DNA of 64,000 nucleotides. It comes from a virus. The notes under the pieces are model-generated. The model ran no database searches, was not told the DNA's origin, and was given only the letters and a program-made list of their open reading frames with translations. The DNA lies in IMG/VR virus record IMGVR_UViG_3300029319_000006, positions 62,001 to 126,000 of that record; one strand, written 5' to 3'. Shown here one piece after another: positions 16,681-27,174 of this stretch. Positions within the stretch are counted from its first letter, which is position 1; every line of letters starts with the position of its first letter. The translations under genes were made by a program, and so were the position numbers.

Positions 16681-19170
16681 CTAAGCTATAGCTAAAAATA
16701 AATAACTAGCTCCATTTATATTTATAGTATCAGTTGCATCAGAATGATTGGATAATTTGAATCCACCTTCCATTCCACTACCAGCAGCTCCAGCATTAAA
16801 ATAATTTCCTCTCCATCTATCATAGCTATTAAGAACTCTATTAGCGGCACCGTCATCAGTAGCAATTTGTTCACTAGTTGAAGGATTTGCACCAGTCCAA
16901 GGCCAAGCTATAACAGACGCTTCTCCAGAAGCGTTAATTACCATACCATTACCACCTGCAGTATTAGAACGAGGATCATTTAAAAACATATACCATTTAC
17001 CAGCATCATCATATCTTTTTATTAAGATAAATCTAGCTGGACCACTAAAACTACAATCCACTGTTAAATTAGAACCAGTTCCTGTATAAGTTCCTACTTT
17101 AGTTACTCCAGGAAATGTTTTCCATGCACAAAATTGGTATGGATGATTATTACCACTACCAATAAGTACATTTGTATTAACATACACATAATTATTACTA
17201 ACTAGCATTGGATCATATCCTAAAAATGGATGTTGAGTAGCATAATTAGCCGAGGTTACAGTTGTTTTAGCTTCACTAGAATTCAGTCTAATATAATCAG
17301 GCATATCATATAAACTACCAGTAGAAAATGCTTTGTGATAAACATACCAGTTATTATATGCACCACCATCCATAGGGTGTATCCAAACCATTTCAGCTCC
17401 ACCATCCAGATTGTGATAATGAAAACTAGCTCCCGCATCACCTTCAATACCTGAAGAGAAACTCATTACTTTAGGTCTAGCTTTAAAATAAGCAAATGTA
17501 ACATCTGCAGCGCTATTGTTGGTTCCCCCTGTAAACGGACTAGCTCCTCCAGCTGTAGTAGTGTAATCAACAGAGTTTATAAAATAACCATCTCTAAATT
17601 TTCCAAGGGTTTGCTGTAATGCTGTATTTGAACCACCAGCCTCATTATAAGCATTATGGAAATTTGTTGATATATTTTTCCCTGTATTAACTCTTGTTGC
17701 TCCATGATTTAATGCAAAGTAATGATTTGGAAATCTATTGTTTACAGTACAGACTTGACTTTTTTCATTTCCGCTTGTACCATCACCATTGAATATAACA
17801 AAATCAGGGGGTGATATTCCTTGAACATCTGAAGAATCAAATAACCCTTGAACCATTCCCGATTTGGGTTGATCATTTGTACGAGAATTGCCCCTGTTTG
17901 GATAATCTGAGAATGAAGGAGTAAGACCATCTCTTATAGAAACAACTTGTTCACCAGATACTGGTTCTTGTAACACAGAAGGTTTAGATACAGCTAAACC
18001 CATATAAAACACACCATTACTATTATGTGAAGCATTACTAGTCGTTATATAATATCCACCACTAAAAGCTCTATGATGTGTCGCGTTATTAAGAGTACCA
18101 TAATAAGAGGTATTATTATTTTTATTGTGACTTATATAATACTGAGAAGTTGTAGCACTACCTGCATTATATTCTCCTTCATATCCGCTTCCAGCGTTTA
18201 TACCTAACTTATCAAAATACATATACCAATGTGCATTACTTGGAGTAGTAGTATCATCATCCGCTCTTTTATGAAAAAACCATTGATCATCTGTAAACTT
18301 CCATCCCCCATTACTAAAACCTGATCCTTGAGTATTCCATCCTTTTTTACTAGTACCATCTCCATACCATCCAAAAGTGCGAATTGCAGGAGTCAGTCCA
18401 TCATGTGAAAAATCATATCCTCCTCCAAGCATTACTAATATACCTTCTTTACCAAAACCCGTAGATCTTACTGTTGTACCTAATTGTAATAAAGTAGAGG
18501 TATTACCTGGACTGTAATCCCAAAATGCTCCATCTCCTGCACCATAGGAACCTGGAGGAACACCACCGGTATTATCCCATTCTATATGATAATATTGACT
18601 ACTAGAACCCATGTCGGTGCCAATATTAGATTGCCAATATAGTGGTGCTTGAGTAGCATCAATTCTAAAATACCAAGCAGCAATAGGAGGAGAATTTAAA
18701 GGGTTTGGAACATCATCCCACCCAGTTGATGAATCCACTACCATACTTGCCATAAACTTTTCTTTTTTTCTAAAAGTTACAACAGCATATTCATCATTCT
18801 GGAGATTAATTTTAGTAGAGTTAGCCATTTTAAAGCCTTTTCTAACTCCATCTAATGTCAAACTTTGAATACCATTAGCGTCTGAAAAAGCAGAATTGCC
18901 AACTTCTTGTGAAAAATAACTTTGTAATCCACCATTATAATCTGTAGAAACGAATGCATGAGTACCACTACCTCCTCCATTTAAATTATAGAAAAACATG
19001 CAACCACCATCAACACTAATGTCGACTCCAGTTTCTATTTCTCTCTGAATTGCAGTGTTGCAGTAACTACTATTTCCAGTGTAATAAGTAACACTAAAAT
19101 AATCTTCTAAATAATCTTTTTTAGCAGAACCAGCGGCTGCTTGTAACATTTTTCTTGCAACTGAACTCAT
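16681..19170 (-). CDS. Large adhesin-like virion protein
   Basis: This 829-residue protein contains repeated lectin-like or jelly-roll segments (about residues 35-115, 410-560 and 640-829), for example VDGGCMFFYN, SLTLDGVRKGF and ARFILIKRYDDAGKWYMFLNDPR. The C-terminus reads MEGGFKLSNHSDATDTININ and ends GASYLFLAIA. I associate this pattern with a family of marine phage tail or decoration proteins (recalled as DUF7483-like, not verified). It is followed by a chaperone-like gene, which supports a fibre-tip role. Three early Cys residues may be structural. Confidence 0.65.
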   Translation of the reverse strand: MSSVARKMLQAAAGSAKKDYLEDYFSVTYYTGNSSYCNTAIQREIETGVDISVDGGCMFFYNLNGGGSGTHAFVSTDYNGGLQSYFSQEVGNSAFSDANGIQSLTLDGVRKGFKMANSTKINLQNDEYAVVTFRKKEKFMASMVVDSSTGWDDVPNPLNSPPIAAWYFRIDATQAPLYWQSNIGTDMGSSSQYYHIEWDNTGGVPPGSYGAGDGAFWDYSPGNTSTLLQLGTTVRSTGFGKEGILVMLGGGYDFSHDGLTPAIRTFGWYGDGTSKKGWNTQGSGFSNGGWKFTDDQWFFHKRADDDTTTPSNAHWYMYFDKLGINAGSGYEGEYNAGSATTSQYYISHNKNNNTSYYGTLNNATHHRAFSGGYYITTSNASHNSNGVFYMGLAVSKPSVLQEPVSGEQVVSIRDGLTPSFSDYPNRGNSRTNDQPKSGMVQGLFDSSDVQGISPPDFVIFNGDGTSGNEKSQVCTVNNRFPNHYFALNHGATRVNTGKNISTNFHNAYNEAGGSNTALQQTLGKFRDGYFINSVDYTTTAGGASPFTGGTNNSAADVTFAYFKARPKVMSFSSGIEGDAGASFHYHNLDGGAEMVWIHPMDGGAYNNWYVYHKAFSTGSLYDMPDYIRLNSSEAKTTVTSANYATQHPFLGYDPMLVSNNYVYVNTNVLIGSGNNHPYQFCAWKTFPGVTKVGTYTGTGSNLTVDCSFSGPARFILIKRYDDAGKWYMFLNDPRSNTAGGNGMVINASGEASVIAWPWTGANPSTSEQIATDDGAANRVLNSYDRWRGNYFNAGAAGSGMEGGFKLSNHSDATDTININGASYLFLAIA

Positions 19171-19182
19171 ATAAAAAACCTT

Positions 19183-21081
19183 TTATTTCACATCAACACC
19201 AGCTAAAAATCCATAGTAACTAGTACCACCATTATACGATACAAAAGTAAAAACAGTAACAGCATTTGCAGCTGATGCTATTGAAGGAGCAGTTCCTCCT
19301 GGCCAATCTACAGTTGCAGGCCAAGTTACTCCATTTGCTCCTGTTCCATCTTGTATAATTACCACAGTAAAAGCAGTAACCCCACCAACACCTGGAGAGG
19401 GCACTGATGGATTACTGAATGTAAAAGTAGTTCCTCCACTTTGAACTGTATGTACAAAGAAATTTGAATTATTTAGATCTAAGTCTTGCGTACTATTACT
19501 GCCAAGAGTAGATGTAACTACTGTTTCATGGTAAGATCCTGCTGTAACTCTTGAGGATAAATTAACATAGCCACTGGCATTAGCTGTTACTACTTTACTT
19601 GCTTCAGATGTACCTAGTGAGGTTATATCATTATAGTTAAGTTCTGCACCAGTAGCAGTAACAACCGTTCCTGCATATCTAAGATTTCCTGTTGGTATAG
19701 CAACAACTCCTGTACCAGCACACTGTAATTCCATATCAACATTTTGACCAGATTGAGTATTTGTTGATAATATTACAGTATCAGATCCTACACCAGTAGT
19801 TTGGATCTTTAAAAAATTATCTGCAGTTCCTGTTTTTGAAAAAACAATTCTAGGATTTCCATCACTATCAACAATTTTATCTTGTTCATGCATTGCAACA
19901 TTAACTAATCGTTTATTAGTTAAAGTATCAGAACTTGTTGGTGTTACATATCCAGCAGAAGCATGATTTCCATAACTAAAAGCTGTATCCCAATTTGAAC
20001 TATTATCAGGTATAACAGCATAAACTCCTGCATTATTTTTTTTCAATATACCATTATCAAATGAATCAAAATCAGCATCTAAGAGAGCGGTTGTAGATGT
20101 TGTATAAGCAGAATTCCAATTGGTAGAATTATCACTCACAATAGAATATGATCCAGCTCCACTTCTTTTCATTAAACCATTAGTACTAAAATCAGCATCC
20201 AATATAGAAGTTAATGAAGTTGTATAAGCAGAATTCCAATTTGAGAATGTAGACGGAATACCACCGACAGATAATCCTGATAATCTTGCTGAATCAGTTT
20301 CTCTTATAATATCCAAAGGACCTGTTTTTAGTCCAGCTTGCCATCTATCAGTATTTTCATTAAAATATACTACCGCACTATCAGTACCAGGTCTATCAAC
20401 TGCTAATCCTGGTCTATTTGCATTGTTTACAGCAATACCATCATTTACTACAACATAAGGATCAGCAACACGTTGATTACCAACAATAGTAACACCGCTT
20501 AAAGTAGCACTCGCTGCAACTAAACCACCACTTGCTCTTATTTGACCTGAGAAGACTGCACTATCATTAACTGTCAATGATCCACCTATAGTAGTACTAT
20601 CTAAAGTGGTTATTCCTTGTACATCTAAATTTCCTGTTATTGTACCACTATCTGCTAATAATCGATCAGCATTTAAAGTTCCATCAAAAAATCCATGTCT
20701 CCATTCTTTAGTACTATCTCCAATATCAAAACTATTATCTACGTCAGGAATAATATTTGAAGTAACATCTGCACTAAAAGAAACTGTATCTGTGTCAGCA
20801 TCACCTATTCTTAAGGCTCCTCCAACAACAACATCTCCTTGCATTCTTGCATCACCAACTACTCTTAATTTACCTCCAACTGTAACATTACCAGCAAATG
20901 CAGGTGAACTATCAGCAGCAGTAAATTTTCCTGCAACTTCATTTACAGCTCCTGTAATATTTTTGGAAGTCGTTACTAGAGTAGATACATCACCAACTGA
21001 ATCAATTAATTGATTGTGTCTTAATCTTTGTAAATTAAGATTGTCTGTAATATTAGTATGTGGTATCTTAGAATTAGGCAT
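19183..21081 (-). CDS. Tail-fibre-like protein with NWNSAYTT repeats
   Basis: This 632-residue fibre-type protein begins MPNSKIPHTNITDNLNLQRL. It contains nested VTVGGKLRV and LNADRLLADSG repeats, an LTNKR motif, and two or three NWNSAYTT...LLDADF repeats (about residues 285-375). The C-terminal 90 residues (GVTWPATVDWPGGTAPSI, then FTFVSYNGGTSYYGFLAG) match the W..W.gG..P...F....gGt..yG pattern of fibre C-terminal knobs. Its start overlaps the small coiled-coil gene by 8 bases. Confidence 0.78.
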   Translation of the reverse strand: MPNSKIPHTNITDNLNLQRLRHNQLIDSVGDVSTLVTTSKNITGAVNEVAGKFTAADSSPAFAGNVTVGGKLRVVGDARMQGDVVVGGALRIGDADTDTVSFSADVTSNIIPDVDNSFDIGDSTKEWRHGFFDGTLNADRLLADSGTITGNLDVQGITTLDSTTIGGSLTVNDSAVFSGQIRASGGLVAASATLSGVTIVGNQRVADPYVVVNDGIAVNNANRPGLAVDRPGTDSAVVYFNENTDRWQAGLKTGPLDIIRETDSARLSGLSVGGIPSTFSNWNSAYTTSLTSILDADFSTNGLMKRSGAGSYSIVSDNSTNWNSAYTTSTTALLDADFDSFDNGILKKNNAGVYAVIPDNSSNWDTAFSYGNHASAGYVTPTSSDTLTNKRLVNVAMHEQDKIVDSDGNPRIVFSKTGTADNFLKIQTTGVGSDTVILSTNTQSGQNVDMELQCAGTGVVAIPTGNLRYAGTVVTATGAELNYNDITSLGTSEASKVVTANASGYVNLSSRVTAGSYHETVVTSTLGSNSTQDLDLNNSNFFVHTVQSGGTTFTFSNPSVPSPGVGGVTAFTVVIIQDGTGANGVTWPATVDWPGGTAPSIASAANAVTVFTFVSYNGGTSYYGFLAGVDVK

Positions 21082-21274
21082 TGGAAACTTTCTCTAAAAT
21101 CGTTTGAAGCATACCCTTCATATCTGAAACTTCTTTTTTTAAATTTTCTATTTCTAATCTTTGAGCATTCTTCCGTTTATTTATATTGACAATCATACCC
21201 GTGTCTTCATCTCTTCTTAAATCAGGAAATTCAGCTACTCTTTGTAATTGTCTTGGTTTATTCAATTTCATCAT
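21074..21274 (-). CDS. Small coiled-coil protein between structural genes
   Basis: This 66-residue protein has a basic N-terminus (KLNKPRQLQRVAEFPDLRRD) and a leucine-heptad helix (RLEIENLKKEVSDMKGMLQTILEK). Its start overlaps the 566-residue gene stop by 4 bases and its end overlaps the next fibre start by 8, so it is probably translated by coupling. Small proteins of this form often sit beside phage fibre genes. Function unknown; a fibre-base adaptor or trimerisation helper is a guess. Confidence 0.65.
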   Translation of the reverse strand: MMKLNKPRQLQRVAEFPDLRRDEDTGMIVNINKRKNAQRLEIENLKKEVSDMKGMLQTILEKVSNA

Positions 21275-22971
21275 GATGTAGCAATAGTCCTTATATTAGC
21301 AAATACTGGAGGATGAGTTTGTCTTGTTGTGTGCATAGTTATTTTTATTTGATACTCATCAAATGCTTTTAAATCAAAAACACTAAAAGCATATTCTCTA
21401 AATGCTGTATAATTATCAGTAGGAGCAATATCGTTATAACCCATACCTTTTACTTGTTTAGTTGTTTTACTAAATTCAACAAAACTTTGATCTGTTAATT
21501 TTGATCCATCATCACCAGCTGTTTTTGTTCTAAAATAAACACTAAATTCAGCTCCTTTTGGTCTTACAGCATCCATGTAAACTACAATAGATGTAGCAGA
21601 TGTTTCTAACTTATAAGGTATAGTTAGATGTTGTGCAGCAGCTGTTCCCCCTGAAGATGCAGAATCAGCTACAAATGATACTGATGATAAAGTATTTTTA
21701 CCAGTGGCTGCAGCAGCAGCTTGAAAATCAACTAATGCAGCTTCACAACCTACAAAAGATGTGTTAACATTAAAATGAGGGGCAACATTAGCATCATCAG
21801 TAATCATAGTTACAGTAAATTTACCTGAAGGATTACCACTAAGTCTTAAAGTTTCATTTTCAGTTGTAGCAATCATATGAGGATTTTTAAGTCTTATAGT
21901 TTTAAAAGGTAATAGTTTTATATCACTAGTAGTGTTATAAGCTGTTTCAGATCCTGCAAAACTTTTACTTGTTGTTAAATCTGCTTTTGCAAAAAGTGAA
22001 GTTTTCTTAGGTGTTACATTAGGAAGATTAAGATATATTTGATCTATACCATAATTTTCTGTAGCAAGTAATCCTGTTCCTCCAGCTCTTATACTTGCAG
22101 TAGCATTTGAATCAGCATTGAATGTATATCCAAAAGGATCAGCATTTACAATTGTTCTTTCACCTAATACACTTCTTCCAAACATTCCATTTATAGAACC
22201 ACTACTATCAAAACTATTCACTCCATCAGTTGATAATACAACTTTATCACCAGGTTGAAAACCATGTGAAGGATGTCTAACTTTTACTAATGTACTAGCT
22301 GCAGTAAATGTTAAAGGATCAAAACTATAGTGACTTAATCCATCTCTAACTGTAGATTCTGTTAATTTTTTAGGTCCTGGATTATTAGCAAACATAACAG
22401 CTGTGTGTTTAGTAGCTGTAGTAAATTGAGCTTTATAAACTTTAAATGTTACATCTTTACTATTATCTGCTTCCCAAGAAGTTCCATTAGAAGAACTATA
22501 ATATGCACCTTGTTCAGTAGATGAATTAAATGTGTAAAATTCTTGTGTACTTCCATATAAGTAATTTAAATTTTTAGCAATATACATCTGATATTGTCCA
22601 GCTGGAGCTGAAGTGTATATTACAAATGAACATAATGTGTTAGCAGGCACATATATTGGATGTCTAAATTCAAATTTAAATTCTCTAGCAGCAGCAAAAG
22701 TTGTACCAGCAAAAGATCCACCAGGATCAGTTTTAGCTCTGATTTGTGCTGCAGTAGCTGTAACTCTTGTACCAGGAATATATCTAATAGAAGAAGGTGC
22801 ACCATCTTCACTTGTTGGTCTCATTTCTATTGTGATTCCATAATCATCATCTGCTGGTGCTTTGGCAAAGAATATGCCAATTGCAGTTAATGTACTAGCT
22901 TGATCAACAACAAAGGTTTGAGCTGTTGGATTTCTTTGTTCTGCTAGTTGAAGTAAACCTGCTTGAGCCAT
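21271..22971 (-). CDS. Baseplate or tail structural protein, QTFVVDQ family
   Basis: This 566-residue protein begins with AEQRNPTAQTFVVDQASTL, followed by AIGIFFAKAPADDDYGITIE and RHPIYVPANTLCSFVIYTS. In T4-like marine phages this type of domain normally forms the C-terminal part of large DUF4815-type structural proteins (the PLAQSFF pattern). Here the two parts are encoded separately, with a 404-residue gene between them. No gap separates it from that gene. A baseplate-periphery role, perhaps analogous to T4 gp10-gp11, is inference from order after gp8. Confidence 0.65.
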   Translation of the reverse strand: MAQAGLLQLAEQRNPTAQTFVVDQASTLTAIGIFFAKAPADDDYGITIEMRPTSEDGAPSSIRYIPGTRVTATAAQIRAKTDPGGSFAGTTFAAAREFKFEFRHPIYVPANTLCSFVIYTSAPAGQYQMYIAKNLNYLYGSTQEFYTFNSSTEQGAYYSSSNGTSWEADNSKDVTFKVYKAQFTTATKHTAVMFANNPGPKKLTESTVRDGLSHYSFDPLTFTAASTLVKVRHPSHGFQPGDKVVLSTDGVNSFDSSGSINGMFGRSVLGERTIVNADPFGYTFNADSNATASIRAGGTGLLATENYGIDQIYLNLPNVTPKKTSLFAKADLTTSKSFAGSETAYNTTSDIKLLPFKTIRLKNPHMIATTENETLRLSGNPSGKFTVTMITDDANVAPHFNVNTSFVGCEAALVDFQAAAAATGKNTLSSVSFVADSASSGGTAAAQHLTIPYKLETSATSIVVYMDAVRPKGAEFSVYFRTKTAGDDGSKLTDQSFVEFSKTTKQVKGMGYNDIAPTDNYTAFREYAFSVFDLKAFDEYQIKITMHTTRQTHPPVFANIRTIATS

Positions 22972-24186
22972 TTATTTCTCCCTCACAAATAGTCCTACAA
23001 TAAATGTTTGTAAAACTCGATAATAATATCTTGTTGCTATTTTTAGTTCAAACGGTCTTTTTCCATTACCCCATTCTAAACACTCTTTGAATTCTTTATA
23101 AACTTTTTCAGCTGTTCCATTTGCTATGTGTTTACGACCAAGATATCTATAACCTCTTCTCATAGCTTCTCCCCACCATTTATTGTGAAGATTTTTCTTA
23201 CACCAATCAACTGCATTAGCTTTATCACTAGAAAGAAAAGCACCACTAGATACAGCATGAGTAGCTATAACACAACTATTATTTGAAGACTCTTTTCCTC
23301 CATTACCTTTATCACCTTGAACAGCTTCTGACCATGTTTCAGCTATATATCCACCATCACTATGTTTAGCATCTCCTTGTCCAGCTACACCTAATGCAGT
23401 AGCACTAGTACCAGTTCCTGCTTGATTATGATAAGCTAATGAATTATTAATATTTTCTATTGTATCGTGATATGTGTAGGTTCCACTCCAATTTGTAACT
23501 TGATAATACCCATATTCTTTATCATTGCCTCCATCATCATTTTTTGAAGTAGTTGTATTTGGAGTAGCTGTAGGTTGAGCATTAGTAGTAGGAGTTACTT
23601 CAGGTTCTTGCCATACTTGTTCTATTGCTGTATAAGTGTATGATGAAGTAGTACTATATTGATAATAATTTTCATATTGTCCATAACCTTTAAAAATAGC
23701 TGTTCCATAAGATTTACATTTAGCTTTATTTGGAGAGGATATATCAATAGCCATAAAAGTGTGTCCATCTGTATTCAATGGCCAACTTATGTCCGCATTA
23801 CTTTGTAAATAAAATACTCCTCTTAGTATTCCATTAGCAGTTGATGTTACTGGAGTATTTACAGCTCCTCCATTAGTAGCACCACTGTAAGCTAAATTAC
23901 TTGCTGAAGGAAATGATGTAGCATTTACATATTGTTCACCAGGTTCTTTTAATGAAGAATTACCTGATGCAGAAGTGAAATCTGATTCACTATAAGAAGT
24001 ATTTACAAATCTAGTAACTTCTTTATTTCCAAAAAATATCCAATGAGGAATATTAGGTCTTAGTCCGGTAAATTCAAAATATATAAATTTTGGTCTGTGC
24101 ACTGGAATGGGATCATAACCAACTACAGATTCATGTGTTGTTGTTTGATAACCAGTTTTTTGTACAGATACGTCTACATATGGCAT
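22972..24186 (-). CDS. Structural protein with CFI-box-like C-terminal domain
   Basis: This 404-residue protein has an N-terminal domain (KFIYFEFTGLRPNIPHWIFF) of the sort found in marine phage structural proteins. A Pro/Thr-rich linker (EPEVTPTTNAQPTATPNTTT, about residues 190-215) and a Gly/His/Ser segment follow. A C-terminal domain of about 100 residues begins CVIATHAVSSGAF and has WWGEAMRRGYRYLGRKHI. The CVIAT start followed by an Arg/Tyr helix resembles the bacterial CFIAT or CFI-box C-terminal unit. It sits between the two halves of what is usually one baseplate protein. Role unknown. Confidence 0.55.
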   Translation of the reverse strand: MPYVDVSVQKTGYQTTTHESVVGYDPIPVHRPKFIYFEFTGLRPNIPHWIFFGNKEVTRFVNTSYSESDFTSASGNSSLKEPGEQYVNATSFPSASNLAYSGATNGGAVNTPVTSTANGILRGVFYLQSNADISWPLNTDGHTFMAIDISSPNKAKCKSYGTAIFKGYGQYENYYQYSTTSSYTYTAIEQVWQEPEVTPTTNAQPTATPNTTTSKNDDGGNDKEYGYYQVTNWSGTYTYHDTIENINNSLAYHNQAGTGTSATALGVAGQGDAKHSDGGYIAETWSEAVQGDKGNGGKESSNNSCVIATHAVSSGAFLSSDKANAVDWCKKNLHNKWWGEAMRRGYRYLGRKHIANGTAEKVYKEFKECLEWGNGKRPFELKIATRYYYRVLQTFIVGLFVREK

Positions 24187-24195
24187 TTTATTTCC

Positions 24196-27165
24196 TTAGT
24201 CGTTTGTAACTACTTCGTTTGTACCCTTAACAATAAGTGAAGAGTTAGAAGTTGAAGAATAACTTTGATCAACTTTTCTTCTTACTGTAAAATAATCTCC
24301 TTCCGGAATCAATTCACTAGAAGCTATATGTTGAGGTGTTTCAAATTGATTTACATTTTCTATTGAAGTAGCTTTTTGTTGGCTAAAGTCTGCTACTGAT
24401 TCAGTATACTTAGGCCAAATTGTACTTCCTTTTACTACACATAATCCACCAGAAGCTGCTGAGTCATATGTCATTCCAATTGCTTTATGATATATTTTTG
24501 GTGTAAGTACATTTACAGATGGCATTTTATTGATTCTAGCTCTATACTCATCATTATACCAATCGGATTGTAATTTATCCTGAAAATTATCTCCTGTCAA
24601 TCCTTCCATTTGTCTTATTGTACTTTGATTATTAGGATCATACACTTCCATTTTAGCTAAATTTAATTCAGCTGCAGATAAGGTATATAATCTTTCTAAG
24701 TTACCAAGTCTTCTATCAATTCTATTGATATCAGCCATCTTATATCCTTGGTAATTATATGTAAAAGTTCCAGCATCATTTTTATTCATAGTAAATGGAT
24801 TCAAATGTATTTCATGTAATATCATATCAGCTGGATCAATATTATTTGGCATAGTAGGTTTGACTGCAGCAGTACCATAATTATAAATTAGTTGACCTTG
24901 AGGAGTCATTGTTATAGCATCAGTTCTAGGATTAAAATATTTTGCTGTTCCTATTTGTAAATTATCTTGATTCCTTGGTAAAAATTCTATTCTACTGATA
25001 CCTCCAGAAAAAGTTCCATTGGCTGGATTCTTAGATGGTCTCATATCAATACAATCTGCTAATCTATAATTTTGACCAGCTGGACTACTGAATGAAGGTA
25101 TTTTATCATAATCTAAGTTTACATATGAATTTGGTCCAAAAAATCCAGTATTTCCAGCACTTGGTGTTGAATGTAAAAAATACCTATACTGTACATTAAT
25201 TGTACCAGCAGGAGCAGAAACTCCAGACTTTAATGTTCCAGTTCCTGGTCCATAAAAATTATCTGTTTGACCATTATTAAAGTTAAATTTATATGTAATA
25301 TCTTCATTAGTTGTATCATCAATAACTTTATGAAACTTAAATATATCATTTTTAGTAACAGTGAAAACACCACTAGATAAAGATAAACTTGAATCAGTTT
25401 GAAATAATCCAGTAGTAGGATCTGGTGTTAACGTTTTTGTTTTTAAAACAAGAGATCTGTTTTCAAATGTTAATAATTTTGCATTTCCAGCAGGAACATT
25501 TCCAGGAGTTGTTGCACCATTTTTATATCCTGTTGTAATAGTTTTTGATGTGGATGTCCCAGTCATAGAGAGATTACTATAGATATCTCCACTATCCATC
25601 ACCCATAACCATTGATCAGTATCGTCAAAAGTTCCTGTTGTAGTTGAAACTGCATTTGAAGGATTAGTTAATCCTGTTTTTACTACACCTATCGTACCAG
25701 TAACAGATGATGTTTCACTAACTCTTGCTCTTGGCATTCTAAATAATAAATTGTTGTCTTGTTTATCAATAAGGTCAAAGTTACCTAAAACATTTTTTAA
25801 ATTAACAAAACTTGTACCACTTGTTCCAACACTTCTTACATCACCTAGATTATTATTACTATCTAAACTTATATCAAATACATGAGTTTTAAGAGTAGAT
25901 CCAAATTTATCAACCATTCTTACTTTAGCAGTTCCAATAGTTGTTCCTCCATGATCTCTAGCATTTTTTAAGTTTACTGTTCCATAAGTTGGTATTTCTC
26001 CAATCATACCAAAAGAACTATCAATATTTGAAAGAAAATAATTTCCGTAATTAGCACCAACAAATTCATTAGTTATTATATTAATATTTTCATCTACGTT
26101 AGGATCGTTTGGTTTTCTAACTCTGAATGGTAATGGATTATCACGAGTAATTTTATTACCTTTGATAAATGCAGTACCACTAGATATTTCAATTGATAAA
26201 AAGTCTGTACTTGCACTATCATCTTTTATTGTTATATCAAATTCACCTATTGCACTTCTCTCAATAAAATCTCCAGTAATAGCATCTGTTCTAGCATTTA
26301 ATATTTTAGCAATATTACCTAAAGTTCTATCTGATGTACTAATATTACTTACAATCTTACCATTCTTAATTTCATATATTGAATAGAATGTATCTCCTGC
26401 AGATATCGCATCTTGAGTAGTAAGAGTTAATATAATTTGTAATCTATCAGCACCAGGCGAAGTAAGATTTGGAGTAGCTCCAGCATTATCAAACAATGCT
26501 ACATTATCTGATGAAGTCACTATTTGTTGAGTTACTTTAAATCCAACTGTTTTAGATGGAGTGGCACTAAATTTATCAAGAACTAATGTTTGAGCTTCCA
26601 CATGAATTAAATGACCAGCAGCATAAGTGTCAAAAGATGGTACTTCTATGATTGAACCACTTCCCACAGCATCACTAACATTCTCAATAGTTATATTACC
26701 TAAAGTCGAAGACAGAACAGCTCCTGGAGCAAACTGTTTGGGTTGAGAGGTATCAGTGGCTACGGATGAACCTCCTGTTTTACCTTTACCCATTCTTACC
26801 ATAATTACATCTTGAGCTGCATCAGGTATAATTGCTTTTACTGTAGCAAATAAATCTCCATCATTAATTATTGTACCTTTTAAAGCAGCATGACCAGTTG
26901 GTAATGAAGTTACTTTGATATATGTGTAAGAAAATGAATCTGATCCTGCGGCTAATGTTCCAGAATTATTAAATATTGCTCCTTCACTTACAATAAATTT
27001 AGCAAGTCTTTCAATTTCTTTTTGTATAATTGTTTGAGATTGAGTTAATTCTCTAGCTTGTAATGCTTTACCTGAATTAAATAATATACGGTGGTAATGA
27101 TCACTGTCTCTATAATCATCATTATATGTACTTAAAAAAGTTGTTTTTGATACGTTAGTAACCAT
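24196..27165 (-). CDS. DUF4815-type baseplate structural protein
   Basis: This 989-residue protein starts with TFLSTYNDDYRDSDHYHRIL, then FNSGKALQARELTQSQTIIQ and KEIERLAKFI. This is the characteristic N-terminus of DUF4815-type virion proteins (Y.RiLF..G.alQaREltq.Qtilq..IErf). Beta-rich tandem domains follow, and YKMADINRIDRRLGNLERLY near residue 800 is another conserved block. It comes directly after gp8 in transcription order (10-base gap), so a peripheral baseplate role similar to T4 gp10 is plausible but inferred. Confidence 0.78.
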   Translation of the reverse strand: MVTNVSKTTFLSTYNDDYRDSDHYHRILFNSGKALQARELTQSQTIIQKEIERLAKFIVSEGAIFNNSGTLAAGSDSFSYTYIKVTSLPTGHAALKGTIINDGDLFATVKAIIPDAAQDVIMVRMGKGKTGGSSVATDTSQPKQFAPGAVLSSTLGNITIENVSDAVGSGSIIEVPSFDTYAAGHLIHVEAQTLVLDKFSATPSKTVGFKVTQQIVTSSDNVALFDNAGATPNLTSPGADRLQIILTLTTQDAISAGDTFYSIYEIKNGKIVSNISTSDRTLGNIAKILNARTDAITGDFIERSAIGEFDITIKDDSASTDFLSIEISSGTAFIKGNKITRDNPLPFRVRKPNDPNVDENINIITNEFVGANYGNYFLSNIDSSFGMIGEIPTYGTVNLKNARDHGGTTIGTAKVRMVDKFGSTLKTHVFDISLDSNNNLGDVRSVGTSGTSFVNLKNVLGNFDLIDKQDNNLLFRMPRARVSETSSVTGTIGVVKTGLTNPSNAVSTTTGTFDDTDQWLWVMDSGDIYSNLSMTGTSTSKTITTGYKNGATTPGNVPAGNAKLLTFENRSLVLKTKTLTPDPTTGLFQTDSSLSLSSGVFTVTKNDIFKFHKVIDDTTNEDITYKFNFNNGQTDNFYGPGTGTLKSGVSAPAGTINVQYRYFLHSTPSAGNTGFFGPNSYVNLDYDKIPSFSSPAGQNYRLADCIDMRPSKNPANGTFSGGISRIEFLPRNQDNLQIGTAKYFNPRTDAITMTPQGQLIYNYGTAAVKPTMPNNIDPADMILHEIHLNPFTMNKNDAGTFTYNYQGYKMADINRIDRRLGNLERLYTLSAAELNLAKMEVYDPNNQSTIRQMEGLTGDNFQDKLQSDWYNDEYRARINKMPSVNVLTPKIYHKAIGMTYDSAASGGLCVVKGSTIWPKYTESVADFSQQKATSIENVNQFETPQHIASSELIPEGDYFTVRRKVDQSYSSTSNSSLIVKGTNEVVTND

Positions 27166-27174
27166 TTTTTATCC

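Noticed and set aside
22613-22890. Overlapping plus-strand frames opposite the 566-residue gene
   Set aside because: Several frames are open at once due to GCA/GCT-rich codons; their products are Cys/Ser/Lys runs without a motif.
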